Assembly (NCBI GenBank): GCA_964006375.1
Contig: OZ023263.1
Coordinates: forward strand, 137,202,063-137,266,062
Reading direction: 5' to 3'
From: Tillus elongatus
Lineage: Eukaryota > Arthropoda > Insecta > Coleoptera > Cleridae
Length of the DNA stretch: 64,000 nt
Below the pieces are notes generated by a model. The model did not search any database, was not told the origin of the DNA, and saw only the letters and a list, made by a program, of their open reading frames with translations. Position numbers and translations under genes: made by a program. This document shows, in pieces, positions 35,555 through 57,949 of the stretch. Position 1 is the stretch's first letter; the number at the start of each line of letters is the position of its first letter.

Positions 35555-36060
35555 GAAAAATTAATTAATAGACACAGAACAAAGAACATGTTAGCGGAAT
35601 GCACGACATTCGGAAAAGATAAAATAGAGAAGAAAATTGTTTGCCTACCTTTTGAACTGCGCGTCAAAAGGGGTCTCGAGTGCATTTTAAGCTAACTTTC
35701 TCGACAAAAAATAATTTAAGAAATTTGTTAGGTAATACGAAAGATAAAGATATAGCCACTGAAATGTCGGGTATTTATGAGATATGTTGTAAAGATTGTA
35801 ACCTTAGATACGTAGGGCAGACTAAGAGAATACGTGGGGCAGACTAAAAGAACCATTGACACTAGATTTCGTGAACATCTGGAACAGCTGAGATACGATA
35901 GTGTGGACAAGTCATTCGTGGCACAACATATTTGTGATAATAACCACCACATTGATGAAGAAAATTTGAAACTCTTAGACCGCCAGCGGAGCTAGATGCG
36001 TACGTAGTATTTATATTTCTAGGGCAATAATGGTGCAGATAAACATTCCGAAACCTGTTA
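35555..36060 (+). pseudogene. Penelope-like RT-endonuclease linker and GIY-YIG fragment (plus copy)
   Basis: Contains KIVCLPFELRVKRGLECIL (linker after the RT), NLRNLLGNTKDKDIATEMS, and then GIYEICCKDCNLRYVGQTKR, so both halves of GIY-YIG are present. A small duplication (TACGTAGGGCAGACTAAGAGAA / TACGTGGGGCAGACTAAAAGAA at 35810-35850) breaks the frame just after the YVGQTKR motif. Later residues (TRFREHLEQLRYDSVDKS) continue in another frame. Confidence 0.75.
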
Positions 36061-36218
36061 GGTAAAATGATAAAGGAAGTTCATAAACCTCGTCCGGCAA
36101 TTAAAATACAATACGCTGAAGAATTTGCCTTCGATTTAGTCTCCCGTTCGGTATCGTTCTTTACCTAAGATTCAGTATAACAGGTGATGTTAGTAGTAAA
36201 GTAGTTACAATTTTTCAT

Positions 36219-36259
36219 CCTCTGACCACGCTAACTTTGTTAGTGAAACGATCGCCAGG
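36219..36259 (+). ncRNA. Hammerhead ribozyme-like module, two core changes
   Basis: CCT, CTGACCA (from CTGATGA), stem II GCTAAC/GTTAGT, GAAAC, GATC, GCC (from GTC), AGG. It is the mirror image of the module at 34977-35017 in the head-to-head pair. Confidence 0.65.
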
Positions 36260-36595
36260 TCTTTAAAAAGATGTGTTGTGGTGATTTGGGTTCCCTAAAT
36301 GTACTTATCAGTGCCCATCACAGGCTCCAATCTTCACTTAGTGAACTGTTTCTTGGCCGTTAAATACACAAATATCAAGAATATATCAAGTTGGCGCCAA
36401 ATTAATAAGAAATCTGTTAACAATGTGTACTAGTAAATTAGTAATGAAACAGTTTACTTCCTCTAAGCATAAAGTTCAGTAACTGACTTAATTTTATATT
36501 ACACATTTCAAATCTTTTTTGTGTAGTATATATTTCAGTAGAAGTTTTGGTATTATATCGCTGTCGGCTGTAAACAATTTTGATACTCATATATT

Positions 36596-38660
<2,065 letters not shown>

Positions 38661-38852
38661 TTTTTAGACGCTCTAACTTTTTAAATTATTAGTTAGCTCA
38701 TATTTTGGAATTTTATGTCAATAAGTTAAGTCTTATTTTACGTAATAGGTCAAGTTTTAATTCCATTATCATAATGTCAAATTACAGTAGGTACTACCAC
38801 ACAACCTCTAATCACATTTATCACTTTATCAATACCCGCATATAATAACAAA

Positions 38853-39790
38853 AGCCTGTACGCAGCAAGTGCGTTATGGTAATGGATTTTCATAAAAATG
38901 TTTTTAATAGCAAATATGTGTGTTTTTTAAGAAAGCAGGCATCAAATATGTTACCAGTATAACCTATTAGTAAAAACAATGTTCCATGTTTCATCAAAAT
39001 AACTTTATTGTTTGGAAATGTACAAAAATTTCCGAAAGTAAACTGAAAGTGTTCCCGAAAAAACTGGTTTCTTGGTAAACCTTATAGGTTAATAGCAAAT
39101 TGAGCTATTCAAATATGAAGCATTTGATCAAAATTCGCTACCATAACGCACATGCTGCGTCCAGAATTTCTTTTCTTACAAACATGCATTATATTTCGAT
39201 GGAAAATGCAAAAATGCAATAACATAAGGCGTGTTTGATTAAAAAAAAAAGAGAATTTGTATCAGCAACGACTTATGGGCCAGCATGTGATTGTAGAAAT
39301 ATTTTTTTAAGATGTAGCTCAAGACACCCTATAATTAATGTATACATATTTTTTTTCATATCTTGTATAATAACGGATATATTGAGCTTTATTGATTTTT
39401 TACGAAAATTCGACAAAAATTATATACCATTAAACGATAAACTCTATAGCTAAGGCTACTGCCAAACATCAGAGAAAGGGTCTATTTGAAATGAATTTTC
39501 TGGAAATATTTTAGTAAAATGAAGCACAATGACGGTTAAAACTAAGACTTCAGGGTTTGTAAAACATTCTTCTTGAGACATTTTCTTTCCATAGCCCGTA
39601 TTAGATTCAAGTTATTTGCCTAAATGTTGCCAATTTTGACGTTTTAAATCGAAACTGACGTTTTGAGGAAAACCCCAATTTAATTTTATTTAAATGCCTA
39701 TAACTTTTTTGTCTTTTGACCTACAGAGCTAAATTTTGGTGGGTAACTTACTCATAGTGGTATAAACCCCTGTACCAAATTTGGGTGTTT
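38853..39790. repeat. Dispersed repeat with inverted 20-bp ends, copy 2
   Basis: Begins GTACGCAGCAAGTGCGTTATGG. An inverted match (CCATAACGCACATGCTGCGTCC) at about 39143 makes a ~310-bp MITE-like sub-unit. The following 600 bp (AACGATAAACTCTATAGCTA, GGGTCTATTTGAAATGAATT, TTGACCTACAGAGCTAAATT) is shared with 49376-49960 and, inverted, with 54610-55150. Confidence 0.75.
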
Positions 39791-40257
39791 TTCGAAAGAT
39801 TGTATTGTATTTTGAAGGATGACATGGCTGCGGCTGGTTGCCATTCGCACATTTTTCCGTGATTATAGCTTTCTTCCTCATTTGATCTGTCCCTGATTAA
39901 TTACGCGTGAGCTAATATCTAAACGATATATAGCGTCTGTAAGTATTATTCGGATCACTTTGTATATAACCATTAGCTATAATTTAATTATAATGTTTGT
40001 CTTAGTGTATATATTTATTACATTTTTTTATATTTTAATTAATAAACCTACTATATTGCACAATAAATCACACAGTTTTGTAGATGAAAATTAACTGTTT
40101 AGATATTGCTAAAATTAGAATCTATAAGGATAGTAACTGGGACACATATCTTCATGTCTTGGGGTCGATCAAGACAACTTTGTACATAAACTAGAAGACC
40201 ACAGGAGAAAAGAGGAAAACACAAGGAAAGACAATAGGAGATTTAAAGCTAGAAAAC
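39791..40257. other. Probable LINE 3' UTR and AT-rich spacer
   Basis: Downstream (on the minus strand) of the I-type LINE ORF2 stop. No clear poly-A or tail repeat; the element's 3' boundary could not be fixed. Confidence 0.4.
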
Positions 40258-43064
40258 TCACGTATACTTACATCCATACTTCGTGCCACCCACACGCATA
40301 TTTACATAATCACTCTCACACAAGTTTATAAAATTACGTAGCAGTCGGAAATCAAAGCTGTAGATAGGATCTATGGAACTACTGTAAAAACTTGTCCTGA
40401 TGGGGGCAACCCCACCGTAAGCACCGACAATTAACTGGCTCGGTTTTCGCATCCAGTGAACAGAAACAAGATCTTGTATTAAACCCTCATGTAATTTATT
40501 GGTAATATAATCATTTTTAGATACTGTTTTTAATACAAATTTCAACGCGAGTTGTTCACGTCTTAGTTTAAGAGGCAATTCGCAACACTCTGCCAAAAGA
40601 TTTGTGACAGGGGTGCTCCTAAGCGCACCAATGCACAGTCTCAAACATTTATTCTGGATAACCTGTAGCTTATTTAGGTGGCATTTTGCTGCATTGCCAT
40701 ATAATATTGAACCATAGTCAATTACAGACCTCACAAAGGCTTTATAAAAAGTAATGCAAACGCTGGGGTCTGCCCCCCAGGCGATATGACATATATATCG
40801 TAATATGTCATTGCCTTTTTCAGTTTTACGTACGATCATGTTGACTTGATCTTTCCAAAGAAGTTTTCGGTCCATAATAAGTCCTAAGTATTTTACAGAA
40901 GGTTTAACATCATAAACTATTTCAGTGATGGTCAAGGTCGTTGGTGTTTGCCGTTTTTTTTGTATTGTTAGACCATTTAATATTGACCATTTCTCCAAAC
41001 CTTTCATGTCACGCTCTAAGGCAGATTTTCCTTCATCTATTTCGCATGAAGTTTTATATAAGCATATATCGTCTGCATACTGAATAATTTCAGAGTTTTT
41101 TATATAAGAGGTTATGTCAGATGTGTAAATTAAGTAAAGTAGTGGGCTTAATACACTTCCTTGGGGAATTCCATTATTGGTAATTCTAGGTTTCCACACA
41201 TTTTGCGATGTTTTCAGATACACCACCCTATCCTCATAAAGCTTAATAATTTTTTTCGCAAAAGTTCTGGGAATATTTAAACCTACCATCTTGTCGTAGA
41301 GAATTTTAAGATTAACATTATCAAAAGCACCTTTTATATCAATAAACATTGCTACTACCGATTTTTTATTCGTAAAGGATTTATATATGTCTAAAACAAG
41401 AGCGGTAATTCCATTTATTGTGGAGCAATTTCGACGGAAACCTCGCTGGGTTTCTGATATATTTTGCTTGGTCTCCAGCCATTTTTCAAGCCGGTTTTTT
41501 ATCATACGTTCAAAGGTTTTTTTAATGCATGATGAAAGTGAAATACCCCTATACGATTCTGAATTAGTCGGATCTTTAAATGCCTTAAGAAAAGTAATCA
41601 CAATATAAGTCTTCCAATCATCTGGATAGTTCTCCATTTGCCATATGTTATTTAAAATTTTTAATAAAAATTCTCTTGAATTTGTTGGTAAGTGAAATAA
41701 AATTTCATATCGAATACCATCCGGACCCGGTGAAGAACCATTTTTGTTACTGTTTAATGCAAAATCAAGTTCGTCGATAGTAAAGGCTTTTGATAAAAAC
41801 TGATCTTCCTTAGGTTCGTGGGTAAGTTCATGGTTAGGTTCATGATCATATTCGATTTTTTCTTTTACACTAGCTGGTACTATATTATTTAGGAACTCCT
41901 CGGCCCAGATGCCATCCGATATGATAGGCGACTTTGATGCTTGTGAATTACTTAACTTTTTAGCCATTTTCCAGATCTCTTTAATTGGGGTATTTTTGTT
42001 AATTTGGCCGCAGAAATTTTTCCAAGATTCTCTTTTGCTTGTTAGTATTGTTCGCTTCTTAACTGCAGACAACCTTTTGAATGTCATGAAGTTTTCAAAT
42101 GTAGGAATTCTTTTATATTCTCGAAGTGCTTGCTTTTCATTATCTACTGCTATTTTACATGAATTATTCCACCAGGCTTTTCTGAAAGCAGAATTAAAGG
42201 CTGTACTCCTCCGAGGGATAGTTGACTGACATACAGAGTTGATGTTTTGTATAAAACTTTCATATGTAAGATTATTTGAAAAAGTCAGTTCTGTTATTAT
42301 TTCCATCAGTATGGTGAACAACCTCCAATTTGCTTTATTTATATTCCACACGTTTGCAGTATGTATAAAAGGTTGAGAAAGTTGGAAATCTGAGTTATTA
42401 TTTGAACTATTGTAAGAATATTTTATACTAATTACAAAGTGATCAGAACCAAGTGTTTCATTTTCTACACACCAGGAAAATTTGCCGGCAATTTGCGGAG
42501 AGCACAAGGACAGATCAATAGCGGAAGCATTCAAATGATGTGGATTTTTTAAAAGGGTCTCAGCCCCCGTGTTTAAAAAAGTAATGTTACAGTTTTCAAT
42601 AGCTGACAATAGTTCGTCTCCCTTAGGGTCTGAAATGGAACATCCCCATCCCGTATGATGACTATTTGCATCGCCGCAAACTAGATAAGGCTTGCTTAAG
42701 CCACCGAAAAATGCCTCCCATTGATACCGTCTCAGGCTTATCGATGGCGGTACGTAAAAAGAATATACATTTAATTATTTTTTTTTGTCTATAGTTATTG
42801 TGACACCAGTGTATTCCAAGCCAGTAACAGTGCGAAGCCCGTTATTAACAACACAATAATATTTGCTTTTTGTTAGAATGGCAACACCGCCGTAGCCATC
42901 CGCTCTGTCACTTCTATAAAGACTATATCCAGAAAAGTTGACAGAGTCTGAAGATTTAAGCCATGTCTCGCATATTATAGCTATGTCTATGTTATTGTCA
43001 AACAAATATTTTTCAAGATGGCCCTTATTACTTTTTATTGACCTAGAATTCCACTGAAGTATAT

Positions 43065-43068
<4 letters not shown>
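40258..43068 (-). pseudogene. I/Jockey-group LINE ORF2: AP endonuclease and reverse transcriptase
   Basis: Endonuclease begins NILQWNSRSIKSNKGHLEKY, with AIICETWL, then VCGDANSHHTGWGC (about 42660) and LGSDHFVISI (about 42440). RT follows: PGPDGIRYEILF, YRGISLSSC, CSTINGITAL, FIDIKGAFDNV, NGIPQGSVLSPLLY and YADDICLYKT (about 41060). The thumb region reads VKYLGLIMDRKLLWKDQ. The 783-codon RT frame (42609-40258) is fully open. A one-base shift in the T/A run at about 42778-42786 separates it from the endonuclease's first 97 codons. No RNase H domain is evident. The first codon visible is TTG at 43068, overlapping the gag stop (TGA), so reinitiation or coupling is likely. Confidence 0.85.
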
Positions 43069-45625
<2,557 letters not shown>

Positions 45626-45728
45626 AAATATATTTGGGTTATTGGCACTTACTTGAGACAGTATCGGATATACGAGAAATCACTGAAACACTACCACTCG
45701 CTATCATTCACCGTACTCGAATGTTTTT

Positions 45729-45855
45729 CGAAAGAAAACACAAAATTATCTGGGAAAACCTGCGCCCATTTTCCTGACTAACGAACTTATCCAAGCCATT
45801 TGCAAAAGCAAGGTATTCACCAAATTAAAATCGGCCTATTATTTTTTGAGTTATG

Positions 45856-45951
<96 letters not shown>

Positions 45952-46070
45952 CATATAAAAATTGAAACTGATTAGTGCTCATTTGAAGAAATTTTTTCAA
46001 AATTCAAAAGTCGAGATCTCCTCATTAGTGATTTTTTTTTTAAGAAAATTTACTAAAATCGTAAATTTCT
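45729..46070. repeat. (TA)n-centred repeat, partial inverted copy
   Basis: Runs TTTCGAAAGAAAACACAAAA, CTGACTAACGAACTTATCCA, (TA)47 (45858-45951), AGTCGAGATCTCCTCATTAG, in opposite orientation to 44475-45473. The 20-bp end motif is missing. Confidence 0.75.
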
Positions 46071-46555
46071 ACAGCGAATAAAGTCCTTTTATAAAATTTT
46101 GCAGATAACTAAATGTGCGATTCCGAGGTCATCGTTTCTATATTTTTTTAATTAGTTTTCTCAAGGCGGACTGCGCAAAAAATACTTTACATTTTTTCAA
46201 TTTTACGGGAATGCAGTGCAAACTATATGTAACAGTAAACACATTGTCAAGGAACAAAGCCTTAAGCAAAAGCAAGTCACTAATATAGAGTAGTAAAGTA
46301 AACATTGAAAACCCATCGTACCAACAGACCTCCGTTTTTTGTGACTAAATGACCTGTTTCCAAGCTAACTTTCTCACACACGCAGCCACAATAGACCTCC
46401 GTGCACTGTTGCAATATTTCTAAGGCGTATTGGTATGTAAACTACTCAGGAGGAAAAGCCTACTGGGCCATCGTACGAAGTGTATACGTGTATTAAACGG
46501 TGACGCCACCTGTTAGAGGTACCGTGAACTGGTTTGTGTATCTGTATGTGTACCT

Positions 46556-47470
<915 letters not shown>

Positions 47471-47771
47471 GCAGATGCAAGCTGGTTGTAAAGCGACGAG
47501 AAATAGAGCATAATATTCGGGAATTAATTTGTTTCGCGAAAATAAAATTCAAAAATGACGGCACTTCAAAGTTCCAAGCATACACAAGATTCCACAAATA
47601 TGTCAATACCGACACACATTATGTTATTAACAATTCACAAGCATTTGTTTTACTATTGCGAAGGGCAAGAAAAAATTATTCAGGTTTTTTAATAAAGCCC
47701 TACGGCCTTGGTATTAATTTCGGTATTTGAAATACCTGACCTAACCCGATGTTAAAATTCATTTGTTTCTC
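47471..47771. other. AT-rich sequence following the duplication
   Basis: A frame to 47730 is open, but its first half lies in the duplicated repeat and the rest matches nothing I know. I do not call it a gene. Confidence 0.4.
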
Positions 47772-48265
47772 TCTTGCAAAGGGGATGACGAAAACTAATT
47801 TGCATGAGTTCTTATACATTAGGGCTTTGGTAATAGTTTTTTGTTTTTATGACTTTGGCACATTGATTACAGATGACAAAAAATAATACATATTGCTTAA
47901 TTGCTATCCCGATTTTCATATGCATATTTTCACTTTTGCAAATGGCGACAAAAAATAATTTGCATGGTGTATCATACATTAGGGCCTTAGTCATATTTTT
48001 TTGTTTCTATGATTTTGGGACATTAACTGCAAATGCGAAAAAATAATACATATTGGGAAAACAGCTCAATTGCCATCTCGATGTTTAAATGCATTTTTTT
48101 TTCACTTTTGCAAAGGGTGGCAAAAAATAATTTTTATGTAGTATTATACAATAGCTGGTAATAGTTTTTCGATTTTATGATTTCGGCACATCGATTGCAA
48201 ATGCCAAAAAATAATTCTTTTGAAGAACATCTTAACTGCTATCCCCATCTTCATATGAATTTTTT
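47772..48265. repeat. Three ~165-180-bp tandem repeats
   Basis: Units start near 47772, 47931 and 48108 (CTTTTGCAAAGGGG-like). Each contains AAAAATAATTTGCATG, ATACATTAGGGC, TTTTATGACTTTGGCACAT, GCAAATGCCAAAAAATAAT and a TGCTATCCCGATTTTCATAT-like end. No coding capacity. Confidence 0.8.
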
Positions 48266-49097
48266 GGTACATAAGCCCACAGTGAACTACAGCAAGAAAA
48301 CAACATTTTTGTAATCAGCACAAACTTCACTTCTTTGAAACTTTGGAATTAAAAAAGCACATACACGACAGCAAGTATCTTGTTTTAAATGAGCAAACTG
48401 ACATAAGATGGTTTCATGAAGTTTTCTCATATTATGAATAACAGTCAACTATCTTAATTGGGCCAGACCAAAGTCATTTAATAAAATCTAGAAGATCTAT
48501 TGAGTTGGAACGCAGTGGGTCAGTTTTAACAAAGACACTAATTTGATGGATAGTTATAGTAAAGTAAATGTCATTTCACCAAATGGTGCAAACTGTATTT
48601 ATCACTTATGTAAAAAAGAAGAATATGAATAGCTGAATCTACTGGTAAAAGACTAGTTTAGTACAGATTGGTTTGGTATTAGGATTCTAGAGAAATTAGT
48701 GAAAATAAAAGAAGGTATGAGGTGTGAAAACAATGTTACAGTCTATAAGAAAACCAGATGACGGATTCGAGACTGGATTACTTTGAAAGAAAGATAGCAT
48801 CCAATAATCTGTATGGGGTTAGGAATCTATCTATGGTGTTATAAATCTGTATGGGGAGAGAAGAAACTATTTTATATGTTTTGGTCCGTTTTAAAAACGT
48901 CGTATATTAAAAAAATATATTAAAATAAGCATTTTCTGCATTTTAGTCTTGTGTTTCTGTTTCTCTTACACACTTAATTATTCAATCTGAAGCCTGTTGC
49001 AAAGTTAAATGACTTTAAAGTTTCAAGTCTCTAGCTCATCGGGAAGCTGGTTTAAAATCGAATGCAAAATTTGTACCGAAGACAGACAAGAAAACGA
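48266..49097. other. AT-rich sequence with no recognisable feature
   Basis: No credible gene or named repeat. Confidence 0.45.
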
Positions 49098-50462
<1,365 letters not shown>

Positions 50463-51064
50463 CGTGTTAATAACATACCCATACATTGTTTTAATAATGT
50501 TTAAGTGAAAGATTATGGTTATAAAAGGTAAGTCAGAGGATAACATAAACAATATGCCGTGATAAAAGAGATACAACTGTGTTAAATTTACAAGCCAGGT
50601 AAGATTTAATAATTGATATAAACATAACCAAATTCTGCAAACTTGAAGTGATCGGTTAATCAGTTTAAAGGATGAAAATAATGTTCCCGGTCAAGAATTT
50701 ATTCACACATTTTCTAAGCACCAATAACCTATATTGACGCTCTGAATTCGGTAGACATTAACCAAAAACTTTTACGAATAGAAAGTTCCAGGAATATGAC
50801 GAGGCCATATCTGGCAATACATAAACAAGGGGTATGCTGAAAAACTATAGTGACCCTGAATTGAAGCAATCAATATGTTTTATTTAATGCACTCACCCGT
50901 TTATAAAGACAAGTCACAGCACTACGTGTTTTTCAATGCTAGTGCCTATATGCAAAAAATTAATGCCAAGGCTTTAAACGATTATGTGAGTCACTGCCTC
51001 ACAACAGATTTACGAAAGGTACTTGAATTTTAGACTCGGAAAAATTGGAATAATTTCAGACATT
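50463..51064. other. AT-rich sequence with no recognisable feature
   Basis: Nothing recognised. Confidence 0.45.
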
Positions 51065-54349
<3,285 letters not shown>

Positions 54350-54421
<72 letters not shown>

Positions 54422-55525
54422 GTGTGTATGTGTGTGTATCACACCGATAACTCAAAAAATAAATAACTAAATAACTGATTAAATTAAATTAAATTTGGTG
54501 AATACCTTCCTTTTGCAAGTGGCTTGAATAGGTTCGTTAGCCAGGAAAATCGGCCCAGGTTTTACCGGAAAATTTTGTGTTTCCTTTTGAAAAAATCGGC
54601 ACGCAGGTTTATATCATTGTAGGTAAATTACCGACCAAAATTTAGCTCTGTAAGTTGAAAGACAAAAAGGTAGAGGCATTTAAAGAAAGATAAATTGAGG
54701 TTTTCCTCAAAACGTCAAAGTCGCGATTAAAAAAGTCAAAATTGGCAACATTAGACAAAGAACTTGAAACTATTACGGGCTATGGAAAGAAAATGTCTCA
54801 AGAAGAATGTTTTCCAAACTCTGAAGTATTAGCCTCAGCGATCACTGTCCTTCATTTTACTAAAATATTTCCAGAAAATTCATTACAAATAGACCCTTTC
54901 TCTGATGCTTTGGCAGTAGTCTCAGCTATGGAGTTTATCGTTTAAAGGTGTATAATGTCTGTCAAATTTGCGTAAAAAATCAACACAGCTCAATAGATCC
55001 GTTATTATACAAGATACGAAAAAATTGTATACATTAATTATATATGTATGTGTCTTGAGCTACATCTTAAAAAATATTTCGACAATCACAGGCTGGCCCA
55101 TAACTCGTTGATAAGTCGTTTGTAATAAACGTTTTCTTTTTTTTTAATCGAACACGCCTTATGTTATTGCATTTTCCATCAAAATATAATGCAGGTTTGT
55201 AAGAGCAGAAATTCGGGATGCAGCAAGTGCGTTATGGTAGCGAATTTTCAGTAAATGCTTCAAATTTGAATAGCTCAATTTTTGTACATTTTCAAACAAT
55301 AAAGTTATTTTGATGAAACATTGCACATTGTTTCTACTATATAGGTTATACTGGTAACCAAATTTCATTCCTGTTTTCTTAAAAAAATTGCACATTGTTT
55401 CTACTATATAGGTTATACTGGTAACCAAATTTGATACCTGTTTTCTTAAAAAAAAAAACACGGATATTTGCTATTTAAAAACATTTTTATGAAAATTCAC
55501 TGCCATAGCGCACTTGCTGCGCCCA
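54350..55525. repeat. (TA)n-centred repeat, right part of the split copy
   Basis: (TA)34 (54350-54418), then CACACCGATAACTCAAAAAA, CTTGAATAGGTTCGTTAGCC and a 600-bp middle in inverse orientation to 39165-39790. The end module (ATGCAGCAAGTGCGTTATGG at about 55218 and CCATAGCGCACTTGCTGCGC at about 55503) contains a ~75-bp internal duplication (55310-55450, GCACATTGTTTCTACTATAT twice). Confidence 0.8.
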
Positions 55526-56081
55526 AAGTTTTTTTGATTTTAGCGACCTAAGATTACCACTGACGCAATTAATATGAGTGGTGATATGTCACTGACAATT
55601 GACATTACCCAAGCTAATTAACTGTTACCAACTGTTAGCTAACAACTAAATATTGTGTGCAGTCCGTTTAATATTTAATGTTTACTGTCAGCTATACGAG
55701 GTAATAATATTAAAATGATTTTGTGAACGGGCTCTAGTATAGCGATTTCTTGGATTAAACCTAATTTACTCAAACAAAAATCTTATGTGAAATGTCGAGT
55801 AAAGGAAATACGCCAGCTATACTGTCATATATTTTAACACTTTCAATTTTATTAGCCCGCTGTTTTACCATTTTTAGTTATAAAGTTATAAAGAATGCTT
55901 TTCAAAAACGTTAAAATTTACTATTCTATGTCAGCAGCTACACTGATCGCCGCCTAATTAAGATAAGAATTTAAGATACAGTAACCATGTTACCAAATAA
56001 AAAACCAATTCCTTATACATAAACATGGACACGAAAATGCAAGAACGATTTAAATCTAACAAAATACATTTTACCTAGTTA
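55526..56081. repeat. AT-rich spacer with inverted partner of 29690-29795
   Basis: 55800-55920 is the reverse complement of the dispersed repeat at 29690-29795. The rest holds nothing I recognise. Confidence 0.55.
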
Positions 56082-56330
56082 GCAGCCTCTGTGATCAAGG
56101 GGTAAGAACGTGTGCCTCTAGACCCAAGGCTCCCGTGTTCAATTCCCAGTAGAAATGTCAAATTATTTTTCAGTACATACTGTAAATTAACATCAACCGA
56201 GGTTGTAGCATCGTGTTTGAGCAAGTTGAACATCTGCACGTTCAGCCCTTAAGTGCGGGCGTTAAGGTGACAGTCCCATGTACCATGCAATGTTGGGCAC
56301 GCTGAAGATCCATATCTTCCTCACAAAAAT
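56082..56330 (+). mobile_element. tRNA-derived SINE, copy 3
   Basis: Tail-to-head order on the plus strand: TGTGATCAAGGGGTAAGAAC (A box), GTGTTCAATTCCCAG (B box), CATACTGTAAATTAACATCA, GTTTGAGCAAGTTGAACATC, TGCACGTTCAG, GTTGGGCACGCTGAAGAT. Same family as the two minus-strand copies. Confidence 0.8.
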
Positions 56331-56909
56331 TAAGTAATTCGGCAAAATTTACAGGATAGTGAGGTGAAAGTGCGCCCTGGCGTTGGTGATTGGCCATAGC
56401 CGCGGAAATAGACCGACGTAAAAAAACATTTTCCTAAATCCAGAATATTTTTGCAATAATAAGTCTTAGGTTTGTTAATACAATTAGCGTCAAAGTAGTT
56501 GATTTTACACAAATTAGAGAAGACATAAAGATTAAAAATGGAATGATGCATTTACATAGATACGGCGCTTGTTCACAGACTAGTAAAGCACATTTTATGT
56601 TATTATTAAGAGAGTCGTATAACTTTTCAGTTACATTTATTTTTGTATAATAATTATGACAAATTAAGATATATTTTCTATTGTGTTATCTGTAAATAAA
56701 TTTTGCAAAAAGCCAAACTGATCTCTGTTCGTAGGGATCACTTTAAAAAAGAAAATTTTGAGTTTTTTTTAAATTCTAACATCCGATCAGATGATTAGAT
56801 TATTTAGAGATTTTCAGAAAAAAAATTAAATGTAAATAACCTTTGATACAAAAAAGTAAGAAATGATTAATTTTATAGGATTATCTAGGTTTACATTTTG
56901 TTGTATATT
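56331..56909. other. AT-rich sequence with no recognisable feature
   Basis: Nothing recognised up to the sharp start of the Polinton-linked coding sequence at about 56910. Confidence 0.45.
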
Positions 56910-57281
56910 CATAGGCCACTCAATGTAACAGAAGTACGAATTTGTTTCGACACCGATGACTGCATGATATGGTCAGCTCTTACAACAACATATCTACACA
57001 ACGACGACCTAGTTCCGCTTGCAACATACAACATGTCAGCCAAAAGGATGTCATCTGATGTGATACGTTACAAAGTTATGTTTCTGTTTGATAATGGTAG
57101 CCGTGGTGAGACAGCTGATTGGACTACTCTTGTGTTGACTGACACCCAGCTGTTCACTTCAAACTATATCTTTGTGTTTATAGCCACTGGCTTTCTCACA
57201 TGTCTTACCATATTCATGTTGCTGTACTTTTGTTTCAAATATAGCACTTATCTGCACATGTATCGCAAACGTGTTTGCTAA
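56910..57281 (+). pseudogene. C-terminal fragment of a single-pass membrane protein
   Basis: An open frame with no ATG at its natural start runs to TAA 57279-57281. It has about 75 residues of apparent ectodomain with two N-glycosylation motifs (NVT, NMS) and two cysteines. A strong hydrophobic segment follows (YIFVFIATGFLTCLTIFMLL), then a short basic tail ending YRKRVC. AATAAA lies just after the stop (57296). The upstream part is cut at about 56910. The topology is that of a type I envelope-like or receptor-like protein, but the ectodomain matches no family I recognise. It is the outermost gene on this side of the Polinton-like element. Confidence 0.5.
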
Positions 57282-57374
57282 TACAAATATATAAAATAAA
57301 CACTTGTGTTTTATTTACTAGTTTTAAGGATTGTTGGGGGCACTAGAAAAACATATATAATTTACAACTTTTTT

Positions 57375-57877
57375 ATTACGGTAACAAGTTTACAATATAC
57401 AAAAATAATAGCATACAATTATTTACACTACATATGCATTTTCTATTATATCCCAGAGTATGATCCATACATAAAGGAATGTCAGACACCAGCTTCGGAC
57501 ACCCTGGACTATTTTCCATATTGATAACATCCACGTGATAGTCACACTTAACAGTAAATGCAACAAAAACCTTTGTTTATTTTCTCCTTTAACATAAATT
57601 CTATCCACTTGTTGGGCAATAATATGTTTGGCTATTATATTTGGTAATTCTTCTAAATTAACATTGACATAATTATAATCAATACAATGGTGTTGAGCTT
57701 GCAGGAACTACACTTGTTTAATTATATCTGCATGTAGGAAACGTATCGGTGTATGTGGCTTAAATACATAATGTACAGTTTGATACCATACCATTATAAA
57801 TCACTAGTTCTTTGGGTGTGAACTCGGGGAGACAGAAACCTTGAGTGTCGACAACGACGAACCTCACCTTGACACTG
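57375..57877 (-). pseudogene. Small conserved Polinton ORF (VDTQGF type), frameshifted
   Basis: The minus strand reads VVVDTQGFCLPEFTPKELVI (57800-57860). Frame changes follow, then VNLEELPNII and VDRIYVKGENKQ (about 57590), and another shift before MENSPGCPKLVSDIPLC and H/C-rich residues. This wording matches a small protein of unknown function that is common in arthropod Polinton-like elements (D-x-Q-GF start, IYVKGxxK, GCP and a CxxH-type tail). At least three breaks make it inactive. Confidence 0.55.
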
Positions 57878-57949
57878 CCCAACCACTATACTTCCAATTC
57901 GGCTTATATAGCCGCACGGAGAGTGGTGGGTGAACGTTGTATGACATAC

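Larger units (their letters stand above)
34928..36335. mobile_element. Head-to-head pair of Penelope-like element 3' parts
   Basis: The outer ends are inverted copies of one another (AAGTACACTTGGAGAACCCA ... at 34932; TGGGTTCCCTAAATGTACTT near 36290). Each is followed inward by a hammerhead module, then 'AATTCTTCAG(T/C)GTATTGTATTTTA', then a GIY-YIG endonuclease fragment pointing outward. The centre (about 35520-35760) is present only in the plus-strand copy. Penelope-like retroelements characteristically encode a GIY-YIG endonuclease after the RT and are often arranged in inverted or tandem units. Confidence 0.8.

Noticed and set aside
54742..54945. 67-codon frame ending ...AMEFIV
   Set aside because: It falls in the 600-bp middle of the dispersed repeat; the same DNA at 39400-39700 and 49650-49900 has no conserved frame.
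57306..57608. Plus-strand frame 57306-57524 and a hydrophobic minus-strand frame
   Set aside because: Antisense to, or frame-shifted readings of, the decayed small Polinton ORF.
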